A stretch of DNA of 64,000 nucleotides. It comes from Paracoccaceae bacterium (GTDB lineage: Bacteria > Pseudomonadota > Alphaproteobacteria > Rhodobacterales > Rhodobacteraceae). This document shows, piece by piece, positions 58,025 through 64,000 of the stretch. The stretch is taken from positions 186,001-250,000 of the forward strand of contig JAGQRW010000001.1 in NCBI GenBank assembly GCA_020425085.1, read 5' to 3'. Positions within the stretch are counted from its first letter, which is position 1. Each line of letters begins with the position of its first letter. Position numbers and translations under genes: made by a program. The notes beneath the pieces are model-generated. The model saw nothing but the letters and a program-made list of their open reading frames with translations, ran no database searches and was not told the DNA's origin.

Positions 58025-58495
58025 CTAGTTGTCCCGCCCGTCCATGGTCGGGCCTCCACTGTCGGTTACCAGGCCGATATTGCGAAATCCGCCCGCGTTC
58101 AATGCACCCATAACCTGCATCACCATCCCATAGGAAACCGCGCCATCGGCCCTGAGAAAAATCTTGTCGTCGCGGCGTTCTGCGGCGATTGCTTTCAGCC
58201 GGGGAATCAGTTCATCACGGCTTATCTCGCTCGCGTTCAGCACCAGCCGACCATCCGCAGCCATTGCCAACGTCAGCGGTTCCTCGGTTTCGCTCGGCAA
58301 GGCGGCGGCGGCGGTCTTTGGCAGTTCAACCGGCACCCCGACCGTCAACAGCGGTGCCGCCACCATGAAGATGATCAGCAGCACCAGCATCACGTCAACG
58401 AATGGTGTGACGTTGATCTCGGCCATGGGACGCGACCGCGCGCGCCTGTGCCGCCGTTTGCCCCGCTTGTCGCTTTGCGTGATTACCGCAGCCAT
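58025..58495 (-). CDS. tolR: Tol-Pal system protein TolR
   Basis: ExbD/TolR family, 156 aa. Basic N-terminus (RHRRARSRPMAEIN), one transmembrane helix with VTPFVDVMLVLLIIFMVAAP containing the membrane aspartate that carries protons for the TolQR motor, and a periplasmic domain. Nine bases separate it from tolA and three from tolQ. Confidence 0.95.
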   Translation of the reverse strand: MAAVITQSDKRGKRRHRRARSRPMAEINVTPFVDVMLVLLIIFMVAAPLLTVGVPVELPKTAAAALPSETEEPLTLAMAADGRLVLNASEISRDELIPRLKAIAAERRDDKIFLRADGAVSYGMVMQVMGALNAGGFRNIGLVTDSGGPTMDGRDN

Positions 58496-58498
58496 GGT

Positions 58499-59194
58499 CT
58501 ATAGATCCAGTTGACGCGACAGGATGGTCGAAAACTCATCCGCGAAACTGTCCAGCCCGGCACCGATACGATCCGCATCCGCCGACAGCTTGTTGTAAAA
58601 GATCACCGCCGGAATTGCCGCCAACAGGCCCAGCGCCGTCGCCACAAGCGCCTCGGCGATACCGGGGGCGACCACTGCCAGATTGGTGCTTTGCTGGGCC
58701 GCGATTTCCTGAAACGCGTTCTTGATGCCCCAGACAGTGCCAAACAACCCGACAAAGGGTGCGGTTGAACCGACCGTGGCCAGGAATGTCAGACCCTGCT
58801 GCAACCTTTCCGTCTGCCGGGCAATCGCCACATCCATCGAGCGTTCGATTCGCGCCTGCGCCCCGGCAATCAGCGCCCCGTCCGAGCGGTGCGAACGATG
58901 CCATTCCGACATCCCGGCATGAAAAATCTTTTCCGACGCGCCGCGCGGTTTTTCCGCAATCTTCTCGTAAAGCTCGTCCAAAGGCTCACCCGACCAGAAG
59001 GCCCGGTCAAACATCGCTGCATCCCGACGTGCCACCCGAAAGTTGATGAATTTCTGGATGATGATCGCCCAGGACCAGAATGAGGCGGCGGTAAGCGCCA
59101 GCATCACCAGCTTGACGATGAAAGTCGCCCGCCAGAATAACGCCAGAACGGAGAAATCAATGGCCTGAGCGGCCGCGAGGGTTTCGGTTTCCAT
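58499..59194 (-). CDS. tolQ: Tol-Pal system protein TolQ
   Basis: ExbB/TolQ/MotA-type proton-channel protein, 231 aa, with three hydrophobic segments (about 23-43, 135-158 and 170-190). FLATVGSTAPFVGLFGTVWGIKNAF is the family motif. With TolR it uses the proton gradient to energise TolA. First gene of tolQRAB-pal-cpoB. Confidence 0.95.
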   Translation of the reverse strand: METETLAAAQAIDFSVLALFWRATFIVKLVMLALTAASFWSWAIIIQKFINFRVARRDAAMFDRAFWSGEPLDELYEKIAEKPRGASEKIFHAGMSEWHRSHRSDGALIAGAQARIERSMDVAIARQTERLQQGLTFLATVGSTAPFVGLFGTVWGIKNAFQEIAAQQSTNLAVVAPGIAEALVATALGLLAAIPAVIFYNKLSADADRIGAGLDSFADEFSTILSRQLDL

Positions 59195-59297
59195 TTGCCT
59201 GCTCTTGATGCCCGGATTAAATGCCGGGGCTGATTGTTTGCGCGAGGTTAACGATTCTGCGGCTCAATTACCAATGTTTCAGCAATAGAAAAGCACC

Positions 59298-59699
59298 TTA
59301 GCGCAATATTTCCTTCAGTTTTTGGCGAATATCCGCCGGAATGGGTGCGGGTTTGCCGGATTCCTTCAGGCAGACCAGCAAAACTCGGCTGGAAAACACC
59401 AGCGTTTCGGCGCGGAAAACCCGCTGCGACAGTGTCACCCTGGCACCGCTTAGCGCGGTAATTTCGGTTTCAACAGAAAGCAGATCATCAAAACTGGCGG
59501 TATGCAGATAATCCGCCGTAATCTTTCGGACCGCAAAGACCAGTCCAAGGCGCCGCCGGAGCATCACCTGATCAACACCAAGCCCGCGCACCATCTCGGT
59601 GCGTGCGCGTTCGATGTATTTCAGGTAATTTGCGTAATAGACGATCCCGGCCAAATCGGTATCCTCGTAATATACGCGGCATTCAAACCGATGTGTCAT
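59298..59699 (-). CDS. ybgC: Tol-Pal-associated acyl-CoA thioesterase YbgC
   Basis: A 133-aa hot-dog thioesterase with the catalytic-aspartate motif RVYYEDTDLAGIVYYANYLKYIERARTE. YbgC-type proteins hydrolyse short-chain acyl-CoAs and associate with phospholipid enzymes near Tol-Pal. It precedes tolQ by 103 bases. Its ATG overlaps the end of the unknown gene upstream by 17 bases. Confidence 0.93.
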   Translation of the reverse strand: MTHRFECRVYYEDTDLAGIVYYANYLKYIERARTEMVRGLGVDQVMLRRRLGLVFAVRKITADYLHTASFDDLLSVETEITALSGARVTLSQRVFRAETLVFSSRVLLVCLKESGKPAPIPADIRQKLKEILR

Positions 59700-60360
59700 T
59701 ACCTGTTTCCATGTTTTCCAGCATCAACCGCGCCCGCGCCTCCAGCCGGATCGCGTGGCTCGGGTTGGTTGCCGAAGGTGGCAGTGCCGCATCATACGCA
59801 GCGCGAATCACGGCGGCATAATTCAGCTTGACGATGCAGATGCCATTGGCAGGGATCAACGCGATCGGGCTTTCATCCTTGAACGCTTCTTCCCCCCATA
59901 ACAGGATGCACTGAGTCATTTGCCCAACGCCAATGGTCTGGATCGAGCTTTCGGCCATATGTTCGTCATACCGCAGCAGCACGATACAGACCCTGATAGC
60001 GCCGTTTTCATCAAACGAGAAGTTGCGATACTGGTTGGCCCCACTACGCTTGAGCGAGGATTTCAGGATCTCAAAATCCGGCAGCAACTGATCCAGGTTC
60101 GGCACCATGTCCAGTTCATCCCAGTCCTGACAGAAGAAAATCATCAGGTTGGCACCGAGTTCTGGATCGGTTTCGGCAAATTTCATATTGGCGATACCCA
60201 CGACCGAGGCCATCGCATCCTTCAAATGACCAAGCGTGGTATCATCGACGCCGAACACCACCGGCGCGATCTGCCGACCCCAGCGCGAAAACCGGTAACT
60301 GCCGTCCTGGGCGGTGAACAGTCCTTCGATACGACTGGCGCTTAGCGGCGTATCACTCAT
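59683..60360 (-). CDS. Conserved unknown protein between ruvB and ybgC
   Basis: I do not recognise a function for this 225-aa soluble protein. It has no signal peptide or transmembrane segment and mixed alpha-beta character ([46 protein letters not shown]). It overlaps ruvB by four bases and ybgC by 17, so its placement is fixed in a ruvCAB-tol unit and translation is coupled on both sides. I recall similar genes at this place in Rhodobacterales, which suggests a conserved envelope or division role, but that is inference. Confidence 0.85.
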   Translation of the reverse strand: MSDTPLSASRIEGLFTAQDGSYRFSRWGRQIAPVVFGVDDTTLGHLKDAMASVVGIANMKFAETDPELGANLMIFFCQDWDELDMVPNLDQLLPDFEILKSSLKRSGANQYRNFSFDENGAIRVCIVLLRYDEHMAESSIQTIGVGQMTQCILLWGEEAFKDESPIALIPANGICIVKLNYAAVIRAAYDAALPPSATNPSHAIRLEARARLMLENMETGNDTSV

Positions 60361-61391
60361 TTCCCCTCTCCAAACAGGTCGTTCTGGTCGATGGTTTTTG
60401 GCGCATCAAGGCCAAGATGCTGCCAGGCCCGTGACGCCAGCATGCGCCCGCGCGGGGTTCGCTGGATCAGGCCCTGTTGCAGAAGATAAGGCTCAATCAC
60501 CTCTTCCACCGCATCGCGCGCTTCTGACAGTGCGGCGGAAATGGTTTCGACCCCAACCGGCCCGCCGCCGTAATTCTCGGCCAACAGCTTCAGGTAACGC
60601 CGATCCGCGCCATCCAGCCCAAGATGATCGACACCAAGGCGCGTCAGGGCACGGTCGGCTATCGCCTTGTGCACCCTGCCATTATCTTCAACCAGGGCAA
60701 AATCAACCACCCGGCGCAACAGGCGACCGGCAACGCGGGGGGTGCCGCGCGAACGCCGGGCGATTTCACGCGCCCCGGCCTCATCCGCTTCGGCGCCCAA
60801 CAACAACGCCGCGCGCTTGACGATGCTCAGCAACTCATCCTCGCTGTAAAATTCAAGGCGGGTGGGAATGCCGAAACGTTCCCGCAAAGGTGTGGTCAGC
60901 AGGCCAAGACGGGTGGTTGCGCCGACCAGCGTGAAAGGTTGCAAATCTATACGAACGGTTCGCGCCGCCGGACCCTCGCCGATCACCAGATCAAGTTCAA
61001 AATCCTCAAGCGCCGGGTAAAGAATTTCCTCGACCACCGGATTCAATCGGTGGATTTCGTCGATGAACAGCACGTCACGCGCATCCAGATTGGTCAGGAT
61101 CGCCGCCAGATCACCTGCCCGCGCCAGAACCGGCCCGCTGGTCATGCGGAAATTCACCCCAAGTTCCTTGGCGATGATTTGCGCCAGCGTGGTCTTGCCA
61201 AGACCGGGCGGGCCGTAAAACAGCGTGTGATCCATCGCCTGCCCGCGCTGGCGTGCGCTTTCGATGAAAACCTTCAGATTGGCCCGCGCCTCGGCCTGAC
61301 CGACGAATTCTTCAAGGCTTTGCGGTCTGAGGGCGCGGTCCGCATCGCCCAGTCGCGCCTCGGGCCGCAGGTTGAGATCAGGTTCGTTCAT
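60357..61391 (-). CDS. ruvB: Holliday junction DNA helicase RuvB
   Basis: AAA+ motor of branch migration, 344 aa. Walker [10 protein letters not shown], Walker [12 protein letters not shown], the [14 protein letters not shown] arginine-finger loop and a C-terminal winged-helix ([14 protein letters not shown]) are present. It acts with RuvA hexamers. The unknown gene downstream overlaps its stop by four bases. Confidence 0.97.
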   Translation of the reverse strand: MNEPDLNLRPEARLGDADRALRPQSLEEFVGQAEARANLKVFIESARQRGQAMDHTLFYGPPGLGKTTLAQIIAKELGVNFRMTSGPVLARAGDLAAILTNLDARDVLFIDEIHRLNPVVEEILYPALEDFELDLVIGEGPAARTVRIDLQPFTLVGATTRLGLLTTPLRERFGIPTRLEFYSEDELLSIVKRAALLLGAEADEAGAREIARRSRGTPRVAGRLLRRVVDFALVEDNGRVHKAIADRALTRLGVDHLGLDGADRRYLKLLAENYGGGPVGVETISAALSEARDAVEEVIEPYLLQQGLIQRTPRGRMLASRAWQHLGLDAPKTIDQNDLFGEGK

Positions 61392-61456
61392 GGTTCAATC
61401 CATAGGCAGAGCAGTGACATCGGTCCACCCATTTTACCAGAACCTGCCCGCACCCC

Positions 61457-62134
61457 TCAGCCCCTTGGCGCCAGCAGGCGCAAACAGAGTCGGATCAGTT
61501 CGCCGGCATCAGCCGCCGGAGTCGAAGCCGAGATTTCGGCAATCGCACCCGCCGCCTCACCCTGACCATAGCCAAGATTTACCAGTGCAGACAGTGCATC
61601 GGCCCTTGCGCCTGCGGTATTCCCGGCGTCTGTGGGGATATCACGGGCAGGTGGTGCCGCGCTGCCGGGGTCAATCACCACGGCATCATCCACTTCGGCA
61701 CGCATCGCGCCTTTTGCACCCATGGCCATGATACCGGGCGCCTTGTCCTTCAGTTCGATTACCACTCGCTGTGCCAGTTTTGGGCCGACACCGGGGGCAG
61801 CCTTGATCGCCGCCACATCACCCAGCGATATCGCCCGCGCCAGCCCATCCGTCCCCAGCGTTCCGGCGATCGCCAGCGCCGCCTTGGCCCCGACCCCCTG
61901 AACCGAAATCAGCAGGCGATGCCATTCTCGTTCTGCCAATGTCGAAAATCCGAACAGTTGCAGATTATCTTCACGCACCAAAAGATCAGTATATAGCGCC
62001 AGCATGCCACCACTGGCCGGCAACATCGCTAGCGTCGGCTGCGAGCAATAGACCACATAACCAACCCCCTGCACATCAACCAGCACGTGATCGGCGCCCT
62101 TGTAATCCACCTTGCCGGTAACCTTGCCGATCAT
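61457..62134 (-). CDS. ruvA: Holliday junction DNA helicase RuvA
   Basis: Junction-binding subunit, 225 aa. OB-fold start [29 protein letters not shown], tandem helix-hairpin-helix motifs ([38 protein letters not shown]), and a RuvB-binding C-terminal domain ([12 protein letters not shown]). The start overlaps ruvC by four bases, and ruvB follows 65 bases downstream. Confidence 0.96.
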   Translation of the reverse strand: MIGKVTGKVDYKGADHVLVDVQGVGYVVYCSQPTLAMLPASGGMLALYTDLLVREDNLQLFGFSTLAEREWHRLLISVQGVGAKAALAIAGTLGTDGLARAISLGDVAAIKAAPGVGPKLAQRVVIELKDKAPGIMAMGAKGAMRAEVDDAVVIDPGSAAPPARDIPTDAGNTAGARADALSALVNLGYGQGEAAGAIAEISASTPAADAGELIRLCLRLLAPRG

Positions 62135-62637
62135 TCGCCCGCTTTCGCCACAGCCCGCTCAAGGCGATCCTGGAACTCGGCGTGGTGTGCATGGCACAGT
62201 GCAATCGCCAGCGCATCCGCTGCATCGGCACCACTGATGATCACCCCGGCTAATTGCAGTTTCACCATATGCTGAACCTGTTCCTTTTGCGCGTGACCAA
62301 CCCCGACCACCACCTTCTTGACGGTATTGGGGGCATATTCGGCCACTTTCAACCCTTGCTGGGCCGGCACCAAAAGGGCAATCGCCCGCGCCTGACCAAG
62401 TTTTAACGTCGCCGCACCGTTGGAATTGACAAAGGTCTGTTCGACGGCGGCAGATTGCGGTTGAAAATCCTGAAAAACCCTGAGCAGTTGCGTGTGCAGG
62501 CTGAGCAGTCGCGATGCCAGATCCTGGCCGGTCGAAGTGCAGACCCCATTGGCCACATGCCGCAGTTTTGGCCCGCTCGTATCCACAATGCCCCAACCCA
62601 TGTGGCGAAGACCCGGATCTATGCCGATGACGCGCAT
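62131..62637 (-). CDS. ruvC: Crossover junction endodeoxyribonuclease RuvC
   Basis: Holliday junction resolvase, 168 aa. The active-site acid pattern is visible as [14 protein letters not shown] (first aspartate), AVEQTFVN (glutamate) and [12 protein letters not shown] (two aspartates). ATG 62637 with AGGGG ten bases upstream gives the standard RuvC N-terminus MRVIGIDPG; an in-frame upstream start would add a ten-residue tail with no family counterpart. Confidence 0.96.
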   Translation of the reverse strand: MRVIGIDPGLRHMGWGIVDTSGPKLRHVANGVCTSTGQDLASRLLSLHTQLLRVFQDFQPQSAAVEQTFVNSNGAATLKLGQARAIALLVPAQQGLKVAEYAPNTVKKVVVGVGHAQKEQVQHMVKLQLAGVIISGADAADALAIALCHAHHAEFQDRLERAVAKAGE

Positions 62638-62959
62638 ACTGCCCCTGCTCATATGTTTTTTGATCAACTAGCACGAAACATGAACATTGGCCAGCATTCC
62701 TTTGTTTTGCCGCCGGAGGCTGAAGTCATGGCAATCAGCCAGAAACCTACAATTATTCAGGTGTCGAATTTTGGCCAAATGTCGCTTTCAGACCTGGAAA
62801 TTTCGTAATCCTGCCTAAACGTACCGATTTGCCGCTCCTATGCAAAAACTGCATTCCGGCAATGCAAAAAGGCTAATTGCAATACCGGGTTAGCAGCGAT
62901 AGCTGCGCCTTTGGAAACCGGTGTCAACCCGGCCTGATCTCATGAAAAGGAAGTGCATG
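62638..62959. other. Intergenic region between ruvC and the DUF1127 gene
   Basis: Contains the small ORF described below, an inverted repeat TGCATT-CCGGC-AATGCA (62850-62866) flanked by two further TGCAAAAA runs, and a GCAGC-GATA-GCTGC hairpin (62893-62906). The DUF1127 promoter must lie here. No tRNA or riboswitch is visible. Confidence 0.6.
62728..62808 (+). CDS. Candidate small protein of 26 residues
   Basis: An ATG with GGAGG exactly eight bases before it opens a 26-codon frame (MAISQKPTIIQ to SDLEIS) that ends in TAA. The ribosome-binding site is better than for many annotated genes here. The frame is short enough to arise by chance; an in-frame ATG at 62680 without a ribosome-binding site would extend it to 42 residues. 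I cannot name a family. Confidence 0.35.
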   Translation: MAISQKPTIIQVSNFGQMSLSDLEIS

Positions 62960-63157
62960 ATGGCTATCTACAACAATTCTCGCCCGGCACCCTTCGGGGC
63001 TGTCACCACCTATCGTATCGTGTCGGCATTCGACAACCTGCGTGAAACCTTGACGGCGTGGAGCGTGAAACGCGAAACCCGCAAGCAGCTCAACAAGCTC
63101 AGCGATCGCGAGCTGAACGATATCGGCCTGTCGCGCAGCGATATCGACTGGATCTGA
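62960..63157 (+). CDS. DUF1127 domain small protein
   Basis: A 65-aa protein ending in the DUF1127 signature RKQLNKLSDRELNDIGLSRSDIDWI, which is basic and helical. Small DUF1127 proteins in Rhodobacter are linked to RNA turnover and stress adaptation. ATG 62960 is better placed than 62957 relative to the AAGGAAG site. A strong hairpin terminator follows 46 bases after the stop. Confidence 0.9.
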   Translation: MAIYNNSRPAPFGAVTTYRIVSAFDNLRETLTAWSVKRETRKQLNKLSDRELNDIGLSRSDIDWI

Positions 63158-63203
63158 TTGCCAGCCAACCGACGCTGCATCAGTGCAACCGGATAATTCT
63201 GAA

Positions 63204-63229
63204 AGGCGGCATTCCCTGGAATGCCGCCT
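63204..63229. terminator. Intrinsic terminator after the DUF1127 gene
   Basis: AGGCGGCATTCC (63204-63215) pairs with GGAATGCCGCCT (63218-63229), giving about ten usable base pairs with a four-to-six base loop. A T-rich tail follows on the plus strand and A-rich bases precede it, so it can also serve the converging unknown gene. Confidence 0.8.
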
Positions 63230-63232
63230 ATT

Positions 63233-63604
63233 CTATTCTTGCTGTCCATTGATCACCGGGCGCGCATAAAAGCTCAACGCCCGTGTCACCAAATCGGGCG
63301 TCATTACCAGCAGACCGATCTTTTCACCCAGATCCGGTTCCTGATAGGCGGCCAACCGCTGACGGATCTGATCTTCACCGATCCTGAGCACGACAAATGC
63401 TTTCAGGCACAGGCCAAGCATTAGAATCAGCACCAGACTACCCCAGGGGATGCGCGCGAACAGACTGCGGCGCGGCTTTGGATATGGCTCGTAAACCGGG
63501 CCGAGCGAGGTCTGGATTGGCAGCCTTCCGGCAGTCTTTCTATAGGCTTTCAGTTTCCTGCGGAACTCTTCGACATTGTTGTCGGACACGGGCAATACTC
63601 CCAT
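63233..63604 (-). CDS. Unknown protein with one transmembrane helix
   Basis: A 123-aa product if ATG 63604 is used (MGVLPVSDNNVEEFRRKLKAYRK). An alternative GTG at 63589 has GGGAG eight bases upstream and is plausible. The protein has a basic helical N-terminal region, a proline-rich PVYEPYPKPRR linker, and a hydrophobic segment (WGSLVLILMLGLCLKAFVVL). I do not know its function. Similar small membrane proteins are found in Rhodobacterales, as far as I recall. It sits between prmA and the DUF1127 gene. Confidence 0.75.
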   Translation of the reverse strand: MGVLPVSDNNVEEFRRKLKAYRKTAGRLPIQTSLGPVYEPYPKPRRSLFARIPWGSLVLILMLGLCLKAFVVLRIGEDQIRQRLAAYQEPDLGEKIGLLVMTPDLVTRALSFYARPVINGQQE

Positions 63605-63655
63605 ACCGTTCGAAACCACCGGTTCGAACATAGCCCTAAATAGATGATCACGCAA

Positions 63656-64000
63656 TTAACCCCGGTGTTTTTGCAACGTTAATGTGCTCCAGTCGCCAAG
63701 GCGGTCGTGGTCATTCAGTAGAAATCCCCGATCGACATAGGCGCTGATCACTTCCTCGGCCTGATGGTTGAGGATTCCGGACAGGATGACATAACCACCA
63801 TCCCTTGTGGTTTCAGCCATGTCGGGCGCAAGTTCCAGTAGCGGTGTTTTCAGGATATTGGCAAAGACAAGATCATAAGGTGCCGCTGCCCGCAGACGGT
63901 CATGCGCAAAACCGGCTGCAACCAAGCATTCCACCTGACCGGGTATGTTGTTGAAACCGAGATTGGCCTTGGCGGTCTCGATAGCGATTTCATCTATGTC
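63656..64000 (-). CDS. prmA: Ribosomal protein L11 methyltransferase, C-terminal part (cut by window edge)
   Basis: The last 114 codons of a SAM-dependent methyltransferase that trimethylates L11. The reading frame stays open to the window end, with DIDEIAIETAKANLGFN (the SAM-binding acidic strand) in the cut part. DLVFANILKTPLLELAPDMAETTRDGGYVILSGILNHQAEEVISAY is the diagnostic PrmA catalytic block. A GTG at 63934 inside the frame is not the true start. Confidence 0.9.
   Translation of the reverse strand, partial: DIDEIAIETAKANLGFNNIPGQVECLVAAGFAHDRLRAAAPYDLVFANILKTPLLELAPDMAETTRDGGYVILSGILNHQAEEVISAYVDRGFLLNDHDRLGDWSTLTLQKHRG

Overview
This window is a piece of a chromosome from an alphaproteobacterium, most likely a marine Rhodobacterales (Roseobacter/Paracoccus relative). 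The evidence is gene content and protein character: a complete beta-hydroxyaspartate cycle locus, a heterotetrameric sarcosine oxidase locus next to folD and fhs, an ybgC-tolQRAB-pal-cpoB-tilS-ftsH block preceded by ruvCAB, and a DUF1127 protein. I see no insertion sequence, prophage, tRNA, rRNA or CRISPR array. The genes at both ends are cut by the window: dnaE (start only) on the left and prmA (C-terminal part) on the right.

Layout. 1-219: N-terminus of dnaE. 0.4-8.8 kb: xdhAB (xanthine dehydrogenase) followed by a four-gene BMP-type nucleoside/purine ABC importer. 8.9-13.8 kb: a Tet-like exporter, an unknown protein with a polyalanine tract, an enolase-superfamily enzyme and a zinc alcohol dehydrogenase. 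13.8-18.2 kb: a mostly non-coding stretch, an ArsR regulator with a SqrR/BigR-type cysteine pair, and malonyl-CoA decarboxylase plus malonyl-CoA ligase. 18.3-22.2 kb: GDP-fucose synthesis (gmd, fcl), a DUF2237 protein and an MFS carrier. 22.3-32.2 kb: a divergent CoA-thioester catabolic locus. One arm encodes a TetR regulator, an acyl-CoA ligase and a 4-hydroxybenzoyl-CoA-reductase-type molybdenum enzyme; the other encodes SDR, enoyl-CoA hydratase, acyl-CoA dehydrogenase and thioesterase. Two perfect TGAATG-type palindromes lie between the arms. 32.3-34.5 kb: a GlxA/AraC regulator and a class V PLP enzyme. 34.5-39.9 kb: bhcR and bhcABCD. 40-42.1 kb: a xanthine/urate-type permease and ureidoglycolate lyase. 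42.3-50 kb: soxBDAG, folD, fhs. 50.1 kb to the end: MOSC protein and the housekeeping cell-envelope, division and recombination block.

How the genes fit together. Several loci converge on purine nitrogen and glyoxylate. The importer and xanthine dehydrogenase can feed urate; a permease of the xanthine/urate class and AllA sit beside the bhc genes. AllA releases glyoxylate from ureidoglycolate, and the Bhc enzymes turn glyoxylate plus glycine into oxaloacetate. Sarcosine oxidase supplies glycine and methylene-tetrahydrofolate, and FolD and Fhs process the one-carbon unit. The remaining ureide enzymes (urate oxidase, allantoinase, allantoicase) are not in the window. The CoA locus at 22-32 kb looks like degradation of an aromatic or alicyclic acid; its true substrate cannot be read from sequence and is the least predictable metabolic system here. 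Other items worth a second look are a SoxD that lacks three of its four zinc ligands, and a 16-bp perfect inverted repeat beside a GCC microsatellite inside a coding region.
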